Shown here one piece after another: positions 18,823 to 28,569 of a stretch of DNA of 64,000 nt (position 1 is its first letter; every line of letters starts with the position of its first letter). The stretch comes from Aquimarina algiphila (lineage in GTDB: Bacteria; Bacteroidota; Bacteroidia; Flavobacteriales; Flavobacteriaceae). The stretch is taken from assembly GCF_007489275.1 (NCBI RefSeq), contig NZ_VLNR01000004.1, positions 92,636 through 156,635 of the forward strand, written 5' to 3'. The position numbers and the translations under genes are program-made. The notes beneath the pieces are model-generated. The model made no database searches, was not told where the DNA came from, and saw only the letters and a list, made by a program, of their open reading frames with translations.

Positions 18823-20190
18823 ATGCGAATCATCATGATAACCGTGATCTTCTTCACTATAATATGTATTGGGTGTAATGATCAAAAAACATCTCAAACT
18901 GATACAATATCAACGCCTGAACAAGAAGAAACGATTGAGATACTAACAGACACAGAACTTCTAGACAAAATTCAAAAACAAACGTTTAATTATTTCTGGG
19001 AAGGAGCAGAACCTAATTCTGGATTGGCTAGAGAACGTATCCATTTGGATAATATTTATCCTCAAAATGATGAAGATATTATAACAACAGGAGGGTCTGG
19101 GTTTGGACTAATGGCTATTTTGATAGGTATTGAACGAAATTATATTACCAGGAATGAAGGTGTATTACATTTTAAAAAAGTAGTTCAATTCTTAGAAAAG
19201 GCAGATCGGTTTCATGGTGCATGGCCACATTGGATTAATGGAAAAACCGGTAAAGTAAAGCCTTTTAGTCAGAAAGATAATGGTGGGGATCTCGTAGAAA
19301 CAGCTTTTCTCATACAAGGCTTGTTAACTGTTTCAGAATATTTTAAAGAAGGCAATGAAAATGAAAAAGAATTAGTTCAAAAAATAGATAAACTTTGGAA
19401 AGAAGTAGAATGGGATTGGTACACCAAGAATGGAGAAAGAGTACTGTATTGGCACTGGTCTCCTGATTATGAATGGGAAATGAATTTTCCTGTTGGAGGA
19501 TATAATGAATGCTTAATAATGTATGTTCTCGCTGCTTCCTCCCCCACTCACTCTATCGATAAAGAAGTATATGAAAAAGGATGGTCACGTAATGGTGATA
19601 TTGCAAAAGGAACAGTATTTTATGGTTTAGATACAGAGTTAGATCATTATGAACATGATAATGATCCTATTGGTCCTCTTTTTTGGGCGCATTATTCTTA
19701 TCTTGGATTAAACCCAAAAGGACTAACAGATCAATATGCCGATTATTGGAAATTAAATAAAAATCATGCTAAAATCCATTATAACTATGCTTTAGATAAT
19801 CCTAATAATTTTGAGGGTTACGGCAAAGATTGCTGGGGACTTACTTCAAGTTATTCGATGAAAGGATATTCTAGTCATCGACCTGGTAGAGACCTTGGAG
19901 TGATATCTCCCACTGCTGCTCTATCCTCTTTTCCTTATACTCCAAAAGAGAGTATGCAATTCTTGAGGTTTATGTATGAAAAGCAAGATAGCCTTATTGG
20001 TAAATATGGCCCTTATGATGCTTTCAGTTTACAACATGATTGGTATGTCCCACGATATTTAGCTATTGATCAAGGTCCTATACCTGTGATGATAGAGAAT
20101 CACAGGACACAATTGTTATGGAACCTCTTTATGAAAAACAACGATGTCAAAAATGGTCTTCAAAAATTGGGATTCAGCTATGGAAACTAA
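18823..20190 (+). CDS. Glycoamylase-like (GH144-type) glucanase, lipoprotein
   Basis: The protein has 455 residues with a lipoprotein signal ending IICIGC (Cys18). The remainder matches the 'glycoamylase-like' domain family (PF10091): TFNYFWEGAEPNSGLARER, a glycine-rich TTGGSGFGLMAILIG, GGDLVETAFLIQGLL, YWHWSPDYEW and GPYDAFSL. Secreted Bacteroidota members of this fold next to GH3 and SusCD include GH144 endo-beta-1,2-glucanases, so the expected role is cutting beta-1,2-glucan into sophoro-oligosaccharides. That specificity is inferred from family and context. The next gene's ATG (20180) overlaps this stop codon, indicating coupling. Confidence 0.85.
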   Translation: MRIIMITVIFFTIICIGCNDQKTSQTDTISTPEQEETIEILTDTELLDKIQKQTFNYFWEGAEPNSGLARERIHLDNIYPQNDEDIITTGGSGFGLMAILIGIERNYITRNEGVLHFKKVVQFLEKADRFHGAWPHWINGKTGKVKPFSQKDNGGDLVETAFLIQGLLTVSEYFKEGNENEKELVQKIDKLWKEVEWDWYTKNGERVLYWHWSPDYEWEMNFPVGGYNECLIMYVLAASSPTHSIDKEVYEKGWSRNGDIAKGTVFYGLDTELDHYEHDNDPIGPLFWAHYSYLGLNPKGLTDQYADYWKLNKNHAKIHYNYALDNPNNFEGYGKDCWGLTSSYSMKGYSSHRPGRDLGVISPTAALSSFPYTPKESMQFLRFMYEKQDSLIGKYGPYDAFSLQHDWYVPRYLAIDQGPIPVMIENHRTQLLWNLFMKNNDVKNGLQKLGFSYGN

Positions 20191-20980
20191 AAAAATAGTA
20201 TGTTATTTATTTTCAATATTTCTGGTCAGTATAGGAATTGCTCAAAGTGGTAATTCTTATGAAAAAGAAATACTAATAAAAGGAAAAGATACTCTTCGTT
20301 ATCGTATTCTGTGGCCTATTGATTTTACTGAAGATAAAGAATATCCGGTAGTTCTATTCTTACATGGAGCTGGTGAACGCGATAATGATAATCAAAAACA
20401 ATTGGTACATGGAAGTAGATTATTTCTAGATTCAGAATTCAGGGAAAAACATCCATCTATTGTCATTTTTCCTCAGTGCCCCAAAAACGATTATTGGTCC
20501 AATATAAGTATTGATAGAACTAAAAAAGGAAGAGAGAAATTCAGTTTTAAATATGGAGAAATACCAAATTCAACACTTGCATTAGTAATTGATTTGATGG
20601 ATCAAATGGTTAATAAAAATTTCACCAAGAATGATCAGGTATATATTGGAGGATTGTCAATGGGTGGTATGGGAACATTTGAAATGCTATATAGAAGACC
20701 AAATATGTTTGCAGCCGCATTTCCAATTTGCGGAGGTGGTGATCCAAATTCAGTTTCAGAATATGTAAATAAAGTTGCTCTTTGGATTTTTCATGGTGCT
20801 AGAGATACTGTAGTAGATCCTACCTTTTCTGTAGATATGGTAGAAGCTATTCTAAAAGCTGGCGGTTTTCCTAAATTCAGCCTATACGATTTTGCAAATC
20901 ACAACAGTTGGGATACTGCTTTTGCTGAACCAGAACTATTGTATTGGCTATTTTCAAATAAAAAAAAGAATAAAGAATGA
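20180..20980 (+). CDS. Secreted alpha/beta hydrolase (carboxylesterase/phospholipase-like)
   Basis: The frame is open from 20144, but the ATG at 20180 gives a signal peptide (METKKIVCYLFSIFLVSIGIAQ) and 266 residues. It has an oxyanion-loop motif LFLHGAGERD, a nucleophile elbow GLSMGG with Ser160, a likely acid in GARDTVVD (D209 or D213) and a likely catalytic His241 in FANHNSWD. The overall pattern fits the prolyl-oligopeptidase/PF02230-like esterases found in polysaccharide loci. A deacylating role on the substrate glycan is inferred. It overlaps the previous stop and the next start by a few bases. Confidence 0.85.
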   Translation: METKKIVCYLFSIFLVSIGIAQSGNSYEKEILIKGKDTLRYRILWPIDFTEDKEYPVVLFLHGAGERDNDNQKQLVHGSRLFLDSEFREKHPSIVIFPQCPKNDYWSNISIDRTKKGREKFSFKYGEIPNSTLALVIDLMDQMVNKNFTKNDQVYIGGLSMGGMGTFEMLYRRPNMFAAAFPICGGGDPNSVSEYVNKVALWIFHGARDTVVDPTFSVDMVEAILKAGGFPKFSLYDFANHNSWDTAFAEPELLYWLFSNKKKNKE

Positions 20981-23241
20981 ATTTCCGACACGAAATAAAT
21001 ACAATACTCATTATTGGTCTCACTTTTATAATTCATTCCTGTAGTGATCAAAAAAAACACTCTAAAACAATAAAATCACCCTACACTTCTCAAATAGATT
21101 CTTTAATGAACCTTATGACTTTAGAAGAAAAAATAGGCCAGACAGTGATGTACAGTGGAGGTTGGGATAAGACAGGACCTAAAGTAAGCGATGATAATAT
21201 AAAGCATATTCGTGAAGGCAATGTAGGCGCAATGCTTAATGTCTATTCTGCTAAAGGAACAAGAGAGTTACAACAAATTGCCATAGAAGAAACACGTTTA
21301 GGCATTCCTTTACTTTTTGGATATGATGTAATTCATGGTCATAGAACTATTTTTCCGATAAATTTAGGTCTGGCAGCAAGTTGGGATCTTAAACAAATTG
21401 AAAATAGTGCCAGAATCGCCGCAGAGGAAGCTTCTGCAGAAGGAATTCACTGGACCTTTGCTCCTATGGTGGATATAGCAAGAGATCCTAGATGGGGTCG
21501 CATATCTGAAGGTGCTGGAGAGGATACTTATCTGGGAAGTCAGATTGCTAAGGCTTATGTAAAAGGCTTTCAAGGAAATGACCTTGCTGCAAACAATACT
21601 ATTATTGCTTGTGCCAAACATTTTGCAGGATATGGTGCTGCTCAAGCAGGTAGAGATTATCATACAGTAGATATGAGTGATGGAGAACTATGGAATACCT
21701 ATTTACCTCCGTTTAAAGCAACTGTAGATTCTGGTGTAGAAACATTTATGACAGCCTTTAATGACTTAAATGGTATTCCCGCTTCCGGAAATCAATCTTT
21801 ATTTAGAGAAATATTACGAGAGCAATGGAATTTTAAGGGTTTTGTTGTTTCTGATTATACAGCTATTAATGAGTTAATACCCCATGGTTTTGCTAAAAAC
21901 GAAAAAGATGGGGCTCGCTTAGCTATGAATGCTGGTGTAGATATGGATATGATGGGAAATGTAAATAGATTATATCTAAAAAAATTAATAGAAGAGAATA
22001 AAGTAAAAAAAGAAACTGTAGAAGAAGCTTGTCGAAAAATATTAGAAACTAAGTTCAAACTTGGACTTTTTGATGATCCTTATCGATACAGTAATGAAGA
22101 TCGGGAGAAAGAAGTTATTTATAAAAAAGAATTTCTGGATGCCGCACGAAATGCTGCGGCTGCTTCATCTGTATTATTAAAAAATGATAACAAGACACTA
22201 CCAATTACTAAGAACAAAACAATCGCCCTTATAGGCCCATTAGCAAAAGATAAGGAAAGTATTATTGGTAATTGGGCAGCCGCAGGAGATCGCTATGGCA
22301 AAGCGGTTAGTATCTATGAAGGACTCCTTGAGTATGTTGATGAAAAGAATATATTTTATGCACAAGGTTGTGATATTTTATCGAATGATGAAAATCTATT
22401 TAATCAAGCAATAGATGCTGCAAAAAAGGCTGATATTATTGTTATGGTCATGGGAGAACATTATCATATGAGTGGTGAAGCTGCCTCTCGAACAAATATT
22501 AAATTGCCCGGATTACAAACAACATTGATTAAAAAGATTACTGAAGAAGTCCCCAACAAACAAATTGTTCTAATTCTAATGAATGGAAGACCTTTAGATC
22601 TTTCTGAAGAACATATACTAACTGATGCTATATTAGAGACATGGTTTCCGGGGACAATGGGTGGTTTAGGAATTGCCGACATATTATTTGGCACATACAA
22701 TCCTTCTGGAAAATTACCAGTTACATTTCCCCGAAATGTTGGGCAGATTCCGATATACTATAATATGAAAAATACTGGTCGTCCTATTAATCCTTCAAAT
22801 CCAAAAGAAGATTATAAATCTAATTATATTGATGTTTCCAATACTCCTTTATATCCCTTTGGTTATGGACTTAGTTATACCAATTTTGAATATAAAGTTA
22901 CTTCCTCTGGTAAACAACTTATACCAGGTGAAGAAATAACCATATCAGTAGAAATAAAAAATACAGGAAATTATGATGGATCAGAGATAGCACAACTATA
23001 CATCCGTGATAAAACCAGAAGTATAACTCCTCCCGTTAAAGAATTAAAAGGGTTTAAAAAGGTTTTTATGAAAAAAGGAGAAAGTACAAACCTAACTTTT
23101 ACAATCACTACTGAAAATTTAAAATTTTACAATCAACAATTAGACTTCACTTATGAGCCGGGAAGATTTGAGTTTTTTGTTGGAGGAAGTTCTGATTTAC
23201 CTTTTACACATGAATTTGAATTAATTGAAGAAGACAAATAA
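20977..23241 (+). CDS. Glycoside hydrolase family 3 beta-glucosidase (BglX-like), lipoprotein
   Basis: The protein has 754 residues, the usual length for a three-domain GH3 enzyme. The lipoprotein signal ends in Cys22 (FIIHSC). The TIM-barrel domain carries the nucleophile in FVVSDYTAI (D293; SDY in place of the commoner SDW). The second domain carries the probable acid/base E501 in SGEAASR. A fibronectin III-like C-terminal domain follows after PFGYGLSYTNFEY. It should release glucose or short units from oligosaccharides made by the upstream endo-enzyme. A related B. thetaiotaomicron GH3 beside SusCD and a GH144-type gene acts on sophoro-oligosaccharides (from memory), which supports a beta-1,2-linked substrate. 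Confidence 0.95.
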   Translation: MNFRHEINTILIIGLTFIIHSCSDQKKHSKTIKSPYTSQIDSLMNLMTLEEKIGQTVMYSGGWDKTGPKVSDDNIKHIREGNVGAMLNVYSAKGTRELQQIAIEETRLGIPLLFGYDVIHGHRTIFPINLGLAASWDLKQIENSARIAAEEASAEGIHWTFAPMVDIARDPRWGRISEGAGEDTYLGSQIAKAYVKGFQGNDLAANNTIIACAKHFAGYGAAQAGRDYHTVDMSDGELWNTYLPPFKATVDSGVETFMTAFNDLNGIPASGNQSLFREILREQWNFKGFVVSDYTAINELIPHGFAKNEKDGARLAMNAGVDMDMMGNVNRLYLKKLIEENKVKKETVEEACRKILETKFKLGLFDDPYRYSNEDREKEVIYKKEFLDAARNAAAASSVLLKNDNKTLPITKNKTIALIGPLAKDKESIIGNWAAAGDRYGKAVSIYEGLLEYVDEKNIFYAQGCDILSNDENLFNQAIDAAKKADIIVMVMGEHYHMSGEAASRTNIKLPGLQTTLIKKITEEVPNKQIVLILMNGRPLDLSEEHILTDAILETWFPGTMGGLGIADILFGTYNPSGKLPVTFPRNVGQIPIYYNMKNTGRPINPSNPKEDYKSNYIDVSNTPLYPFGYGLSYTNFEYKVTSSGKQLIPGEEITISVEIKNTGNYDGSEIAQLYIRDKTRSITPPVKELKGFKKVFMKKGESTNLTFTITTENLKFYNQQLDFTYEPGRFEFFVGGSSDLPFTHEFELIEEDK

Positions 23242-24887
23242 TGTTAATCAAAAAGTATATCATAGTTATTATAGGTATTAGTTTTTTTTCTTGTCAACAG
23301 AAAAAACCTCAACCACTTGAAAAAACTATTGAAACAACTTTACCTAATATTATATTTATTATGTCTGATGATCATGCCAGTCAAGCTATTAGTGCCTATG
23401 GCCACCCTATTAGTCAACTAGCGCCTACCCCAAACATTGATAGAATTGCTAGAAATGGTGTTTTATTCGAGAATGCTTTCTGTACCAATTCTATTTGCGG
23501 ACCTAGCCGGGCAGTCATTCTAACCGGAAAACATAGCCATATCAATGGTTTTAGGCAAAATGGAGAGCTTTTTAATGGAAACCAACCAACTTTACCAAAA
23601 ATGCTACAAAAATCAGGTTATCAAACTGCTATAGTTGGTAAATGGCACCTTCATGGACATCCACAAGGTTTTGATTACTGGAACATTATTCAGGATCAAG
23701 GGAATTATTATAACCCAGATTTTATAAAGAACGGAGATTCTATACAAATTCCAGGATACGCAACAGATATTATTACAAAAGAATCACTATTGTGGTTAAA
23801 GACCAAACGAAAAGAAAACAAACCGTTCTTTCTTATGGTACATCACAAAGCTCCTCATAGAAATTGGATGCCAGCATTACGACATTTGAATATATACGAT
23901 TCGATTCAATTTCCTTTACCCAATACTTATTACACAACACATAAAAATCAACAAGCGGCCAAAGAACAACTACAAACCATTTATAATGATATGTATGAAG
24001 GGCATGATCTTAAGATGTCTGTTACCGAAGGGTCTACAAAATTGGCTCACAACCCCTGGGTTAGTGATTTTAAAAGAATGACCACAGAACAACGAAGAAT
24101 ATGGGATAAAGCTTACATATCTAAAAATAATGCTATGCATCGAGCTCATCTTACGGGCAAAGCTCTTGCAGAATGGAAAGGCCAGAGGTATCTACAAGAA
24201 TATATGAGCACAGTGGCTTCAGTAGATGAAGGTGTTGGTGAACTGTTAGATTATTTGGAACAAAATGACTTAGATAAAAATACTTTAGTCGTTTATACTT
24301 CGGATCAGGGGTTTTATCTTGGAGAAAGGGGATGGTTTGATAAACGATTTATGTATGAAGAATCTTTACGAATGCCTTTGTTAATGCAATTCCCGGGAAC
24401 AATTAAACCAGGAACAAAAAAAGAAACTATGGTTCAGAATCTTGACTTTGCACAAACTTTTCTGGATTTTGCTAATGCCAACCACTTTTCTAATGAAATG
24501 CAAGGTCAATCCTTCAAAGGATTAATAGCAGGTAATGTTAAAGAAAAAGATTTTAGAAATATTATTTACTATCACTATTATGACTTTCCGGCATTTCATA
24601 TGGTAAAAAAACACTATGGAATTCGAACCAAACGTTTTAAGCTCATTCATTTCTATGATGATATAGATACCTGGGAATTTTATGATTTGGAAAAAGATCC
24701 AAAAGAATCAAACAACTTAATCAACAATTTAGTTTACAAGGAGACCATTCAAACCATGAAAATTAAACTTGACTCTGTACAAAAAGTATATAGAGTTACT
24801 AATAAAGAGTTTGACAAAGCCACTCCAGAAGAAATCAAAAAAGCATATCAGAGCTTTAAAAGACTTAGAGGAAAACCAATACGATAA
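23241..24887 (+). CDS. S1-family sulfatase, lipoprotein
   Basis: The protein has 548 residues with a lipoprotein signal ending FFSC (Cys18). Metal-binding MSDDHASQAISAYG opens the alkaline-phosphatase-like core. The C-x-P-S-R signature ICGPSR (C86, G87, P88, S89, R90) provides the cysteine converted to formylglycine by a maturase. Motifs GKWHLHG and YTSDQGFYLGERGW follow. The N-terminal blocks resemble GlcNAc-6-sulfatase-like S1 members. It would remove sulfate, or as in related phosphonate monoesterases a phosphodiester, from the glycan. Its ATG overlaps the preceding GH3 stop, so it belongs to the operon. No maturase gene is in the window. Confidence 0.93.
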   Translation: MLIKKYIIVIIGISFFSCQQKKPQPLEKTIETTLPNIIFIMSDDHASQAISAYGHPISQLAPTPNIDRIARNGVLFENAFCTNSICGPSRAVILTGKHSHINGFRQNGELFNGNQPTLPKMLQKSGYQTAIVGKWHLHGHPQGFDYWNIIQDQGNYYNPDFIKNGDSIQIPGYATDIITKESLLWLKTKRKENKPFFLMVHHKAPHRNWMPALRHLNIYDSIQFPLPNTYYTTHKNQQAAKEQLQTIYNDMYEGHDLKMSVTEGSTKLAHNPWVSDFKRMTTEQRRIWDKAYISKNNAMHRAHLTGKALAEWKGQRYLQEYMSTVASVDEGVGELLDYLEQNDLDKNTLVVYTSDQGFYLGERGWFDKRFMYEESLRMPLLMQFPGTIKPGTKKETMVQNLDFAQTFLDFANANHFSNEMQGQSFKGLIAGNVKEKDFRNIIYYHYYDFPAFHMVKKHYGIRTKRFKLIHFYDDIDTWEFYDLEKDPKESNNLINNLVYKETIQTMKIKLDSVQKVYRVTNKEFDKATPEEIKKAYQSFKRLRGKPIR

Positions 24888-24889
24888 TA

Positions 24890-25732
24890 ATGAATAAGCT
24901 ACTCTTTATCACTCTAATTGTATTATTATCACAAGTTCTTCGGGCTCAGGATGTATCTCTATTAACGTATAACATTAAATATGATAATCCAAAGGATAGT
25001 ATAAATAATTGGGAAAACCGAAAAACCTTTTTGATATCACAACTTCGTTTCTATTCACCTGATATCTTTGGCACACAAGAAGCTCTTTTTCATCAATTAC
25101 AAGATATACAAATAGCACTAAAACAATATCAGTTTTTTGGTTTAGGAAGAAAGCATGGAGATGAAGAAGGTGAACATTGTGCCATTTTTTATAACAAAAA
25201 CAAAGTACAACTCATATCTCAAAATACGTTTTGGCTTTCGCAAACTCCTAACCGACCTTCTAAAGGATGGGATGCAGCCCTAAACAGAATTTGTACTTAT
25301 GGGGTTTTTCAGAAAAAAAATTCTAATGACAGATTTATCGTTTTCAATACACATTTTGATCATGTTGGTAAAAAAGCCCGAATAGAAAGTTCTAAGTTAA
25401 TTCTTAAAAAGATTCAAAAAATTAACACTCAAAAATTACCCATTATTTTAATGGGAGATTTTAATTTGGAAATGAATACCGAAGGTATTCGAATAATTCT
25501 AAAAGAATTACAAGACACAAATCTGGCAGCAGGTAAGAATGCTTTTGGTCCTGTCGGGACATTTAATGGTTTCCATTTTCACAAACCAGTAACACGAAGA
25601 ATTGATTATATTTTTTCTGGTAAAGATGATTTTACAATACTAAAGAGTGGAATCTTATCTGATTCTAAAGATTGTCATTATCCTTCAGATCATTTTCCAG
25701 TATACACAGAACTACTTTTTAAAAATAACTAA
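24890..25732 (+). CDS. Secreted endonuclease/exonuclease/phosphatase (EEP) family hydrolase
   Basis: The protein has 280 residues with a signal peptide ending VLRAQ. Canonical EEP motifs occur in order: LLTYNIKYDN, GTQEALFHQL (metal-binding Glu), NTHFDHVG, ILMGDFNLE (Asp/Asn pair), RRIDYIFSG and PSDHFPVY (catalytic His). Members cleave phosphodiester or phosphomonoester bonds in DNA, lipids or small molecules. As the last gene of a glycan operon, 2 bp after the sulfatase, it may remove phosphate-linked decorations from the polysaccharide. That role is inferred. Confidence 0.88.
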   Translation: MNKLLFITLIVLLSQVLRAQDVSLLTYNIKYDNPKDSINNWENRKTFLISQLRFYSPDIFGTQEALFHQLQDIQIALKQYQFFGLGRKHGDEEGEHCAIFYNKNKVQLISQNTFWLSQTPNRPSKGWDAALNRICTYGVFQKKNSNDRFIVFNTHFDHVGKKARIESSKLILKKIQKINTQKLPIILMGDFNLEMNTEGIRIILKELQDTNLAAGKNAFGPVGTFNGFHFHKPVTRRIDYIFSGKDDFTILKSGILSDSKDCHYPSDHFPVYTELLFKNN

Positions 25733-25756
25733 AAGTAGACGAATATTCTTACAGCT

Positions 25757-25799
25757 TTTAAAAACTAGTATTCTATTATCTATTCATCTAGTTTTTAAA
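25757..25799 (+). terminator. Hairpin at the end of the polysaccharide utilisation operon
   Basis: TTTAAAAACTAG (25757-25768) pairs perfectly with CTAGTTTTTAAA (25788-25799) around a 19-nt loop, 25 bp after the EEP stop. The T-rich 3' arm fits an intrinsic terminator, although the stem is AT-rich. Confidence 0.6.
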
Positions 25800-25953
25800 T
25801 CTTGCAACCAAATAGATTTAGGTTAAAAGTATACATAAAATAATTGAAGACTAAAAGATTACCCAATATTTGCTAAAATTCAAATTTAGAAACAAGGTCT
25901 GGCAAAGAATTACAAATCATTTTGTAACTTTAAAATGGAATTAACCAACATTT

Positions 25954-28158
25954 ATGCCTTTTACTCTAGAACAATTTGAAATTTTATCGGAAAAAACATT
26001 ACTTTTTCTTTTTATTTTAAAGAAAGATGGAAAGATAGTCGCATTCAATAATAGATGCGAAGTATTATTTCCAATGGATAAAAGTGAAATTAAAGGAAAG
26101 TACATTACCGACTATATTATCGATGAAGATGTTCCAATATTCAAAGATTCAGTTTGTTGTCTTTCTGACAAAAATCGAATGATTAATGAATCTTTTAGTT
26201 TTCCCTCTGGAAAAGATGGTGTTTTATCTTTAAAATTTGATTTTACTCTACACAACAATCTGATATATGCTGCAGGAATTGATACCACAAAGGAATATAA
26301 AGAACATCGAGCTTTATTAACCATTTCTAAACTTACTAAAACTGGTGCATGGTATTTTAATCCAAAAAATAATGAAATGTATTGGTCAAAAGGATGTTAC
26401 CTTATTAAGGAAGCAGACCCGAATATTTCCATGACCAGAGAAAAAGGAGCTAGTTTTTATCCAAAAGATTCTAGAGCCAGAGTCGAAAATTATCTTGATA
26501 CACTTATTAAAGAAAAGAGACCTTACGAGTATACCGAAAAAATTATTACTGAAAAAGGAAATGAAAAATGGGTAAAAGTAGTTGGTCAACCTGTTATCTA
26601 TAAAAATGAAGTAATTTTTGTAAACGGTACCATTGCAGATGTCACAGATAGACATAATTATATTGAACGATTAAAATATAGTGAAGAGACCAAACATTTA
26701 GCTTTAAAAGGAATACAATCTGGATTATTCGATCATCATATTGCAAAAAATGAAGTTTTTTACAGTATTGATTTCAAAAAAATGCTGGGGTTACCACTGG
26801 ATCAGGACTTTGTTGCCGAAAAAGAATTTACCAAAATGATACATCCTGATGATTTGAAAGATGCTAATCAAAGACATATCAAAAATCTTAATCAGGAAGG
26901 TAATCATTACTATAATCATTACCGTTTAAAACATCTTCAGGGGGGATTTCGACATTACGAAGTTTATGGTTTCCGTAGAAAAAATAAAAAAGGGGAGACT
27001 ACAAGAATGATTGGTAATTTGATCGATGTGCATCAAAAAAAAATTAATGAACGTACTATTGTAGAAAGTAAAAACAGATTACAGGCAATGGTAAATAATG
27101 GATTTGCATATACTGTTTTGCTTAATACCAAAGGTGAGATTTTAATGACAGATGATAAGTCTGTAAAGATTATAGAGAGAGATTTTAAGGTAAATCCTAA
27201 TAAAGTACAGTCTAGGTTTATTGATGTTATGCCTCTCAATTTTAAAAATTCCTTTGCTCACGAATTTAATGAAGCACTAAAAGGAAATATTGTAAAAAAA
27301 GAAATTGAGCGTATTACACACAATGGCAATACGCAATGGTTAGAATCAAAATACACCCCTATTTTGGATCAGGAAAAAACGGTAAATTCTGTTCTCGTTA
27401 GTTTTCATGATATTACTGAGCAAAAGCTTGCAGAAATAGCTATTAAAGAATCTCATATAAAAGAACAAGAACTCAATAGCTTGAAATCAAACATATTATC
27501 TAATTTTAGTCATGAAATCAGAACGCCTTTAAATGGTATCATGACCGTAAGCAGACTTTTACTTGATGAAGATAAAGCTGAAGAAAGAGAAAAATTATTA
27601 GAATACCTGGAAGAAAGTAAAAACAGGCTTCTAAATACCATAAACAACTTATCAAATTTTAGTGAGATTGAAGCTATCAGAAATAATCTCAATCTTCAAG
27701 AAATAGACACCAACTACACCGTAGAAACCTCATTTAGAGAGTATAAACATATGGCAGAAGCAAAAAGACTACTATATCAATTAGAATTAGATCAAGCTTG
27801 CCCTCAAATAAATGTTGATGAAGATCTCTTTAGAACTGCCTTAAATAATATCATCCATAATGCAATAAAATACACCAATACTGGAAGTATAATTATAAAG
27901 ATCAAATCAGAAAAATCAAAAAATAATGTTTATATTTCGATAACTGATACTGGTATTGGAATAGATAAAGAGAATCTAAAAAAGATTTTTGACCCTTTTA
28001 TGCAAGAAAGTATTGGTCTAAGTCGAAAATATGAAGGGACTGGTATGGGATTAAGTTTGTCAAAACGATATATTGAAATACTGGACGGAAAAATTAAAGT
28101 CAAAAGTAAAATAGGTAAGGGTACCGAGTTTAAAATTATAATTCCAAAATGCCTATGA
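25954..28158 (+). CDS. Multi-PAS sensor histidine kinase
   Basis: The protein has 734 residues with no clear membrane helix, so it is probably cytoplasmic. The N-terminal ~490 residues hold about four PAS/PAC modules: FLFILKKDGKIVAFNNRCE, KLTKTGAWYFNPKNNEMYWS, a third near residue 245, and a last one ending VLVSFHDITEQK. The kinase core has H-box SNFSHEIRTPLNGIM with H520, an N-box NNIIHNAIKYTNTGS, and G boxes DTGIGID and GTGMGLSLSKRYIEIL. It overlaps the downstream receiver gene, so the two form a phosphorelay pair. The stimulus could be redox, light or a small molecule bound by PAS. Confidence 0.92.
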   Translation: MPFTLEQFEILSEKTLLFLFILKKDGKIVAFNNRCEVLFPMDKSEIKGKYITDYIIDEDVPIFKDSVCCLSDKNRMINESFSFPSGKDGVLSLKFDFTLHNNLIYAAGIDTTKEYKEHRALLTISKLTKTGAWYFNPKNNEMYWSKGCYLIKEADPNISMTREKGASFYPKDSRARVENYLDTLIKEKRPYEYTEKIITEKGNEKWVKVVGQPVIYKNEVIFVNGTIADVTDRHNYIERLKYSEETKHLALKGIQSGLFDHHIAKNEVFYSIDFKKMLGLPLDQDFVAEKEFTKMIHPDDLKDANQRHIKNLNQEGNHYYNHYRLKHLQGGFRHYEVYGFRRKNKKGETTRMIGNLIDVHQKKINERTIVESKNRLQAMVNNGFAYTVLLNTKGEILMTDDKSVKIIERDFKVNPNKVQSRFIDVMPLNFKNSFAHEFNEALKGNIVKKEIERITHNGNTQWLESKYTPILDQEKTVNSVLVSFHDITEQKLAEIAIKESHIKEQELNSLKSNILSNFSHEIRTPLNGIMTVSRLLLDEDKAEEREKLLEYLEESKNRLLNTINNLSNFSEIEAIRNNLNLQEIDTNYTVETSFREYKHMAEAKRLLYQLELDQACPQINVDEDLFRTALNNIIHNAIKYTNTGSIIIKIKSEKSKNNVYISITDTGIGIDKENLKKIFDPFMQESIGLSRKYEGTGMGLSLSKRYIEILDGKIKVKSKIGKGTEFKIIIPKCL

Positions 28159-28547
28159 ATGTTCTTTACGTAGAAGATAATAAAATAAATGCAATGGTAA
28201 TGGATAAGATGTTATCCAAAAATGACTCTAATGTTATCATTGCAGAAAATGGTTCGCAAGCACTAAAAGTAGTAAAAGAAGAAAATCTGGATCTTATCTT
28301 AGTTGATATTAATCTGGGACTTAATCAAATGGATGGTTGCGAATTATTACAAAGGTTTCGCAAATTGGAAATCCTTAAAAACATACCCGTATTTGCTGTA
28401 ACCGCTTATGCTATGCCAGGAGATGAGCAACGTTTTATAAATATCGGTTTTGATAATTACTTTTCTAAACCTGTAAATTTTGATAAACTTATATCTGTAA
28501 TATCAAATATAACCTCTTCCTCATTTGATAAAAGACAGACTTCTTAA
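28149..28547 (+). CDS. Single-domain response regulator (receiver only)
   Basis: The protein has 132 residues and is a complete CheY-like receiver: acidic pocket E9/D10, phospho-acceptor D53 (LILVDINLG), conserved Thr/Ala (AVTAYAM) and Lys (YFSKPVNF). There is no output domain, so it relays phosphate or acts by protein contact. It starts 10 nt inside the histidine kinase gene (a second ATG at 28155 is also possible), which supports translational coupling with that partner. Confidence 0.9.
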   Translation: MPMNVLYVEDNKINAMVMDKMLSKNDSNVIIAENGSQALKVVKEENLDLILVDINLGLNQMDGCELLQRFRKLEILKNIPVFAVTAYAMPGDEQRFINIGFDNYFSKPVNFDKLISVISNITSSSFDKRQTS

Positions 28548-28569
28548 TTTACAACAAAGATTTTTTTAA

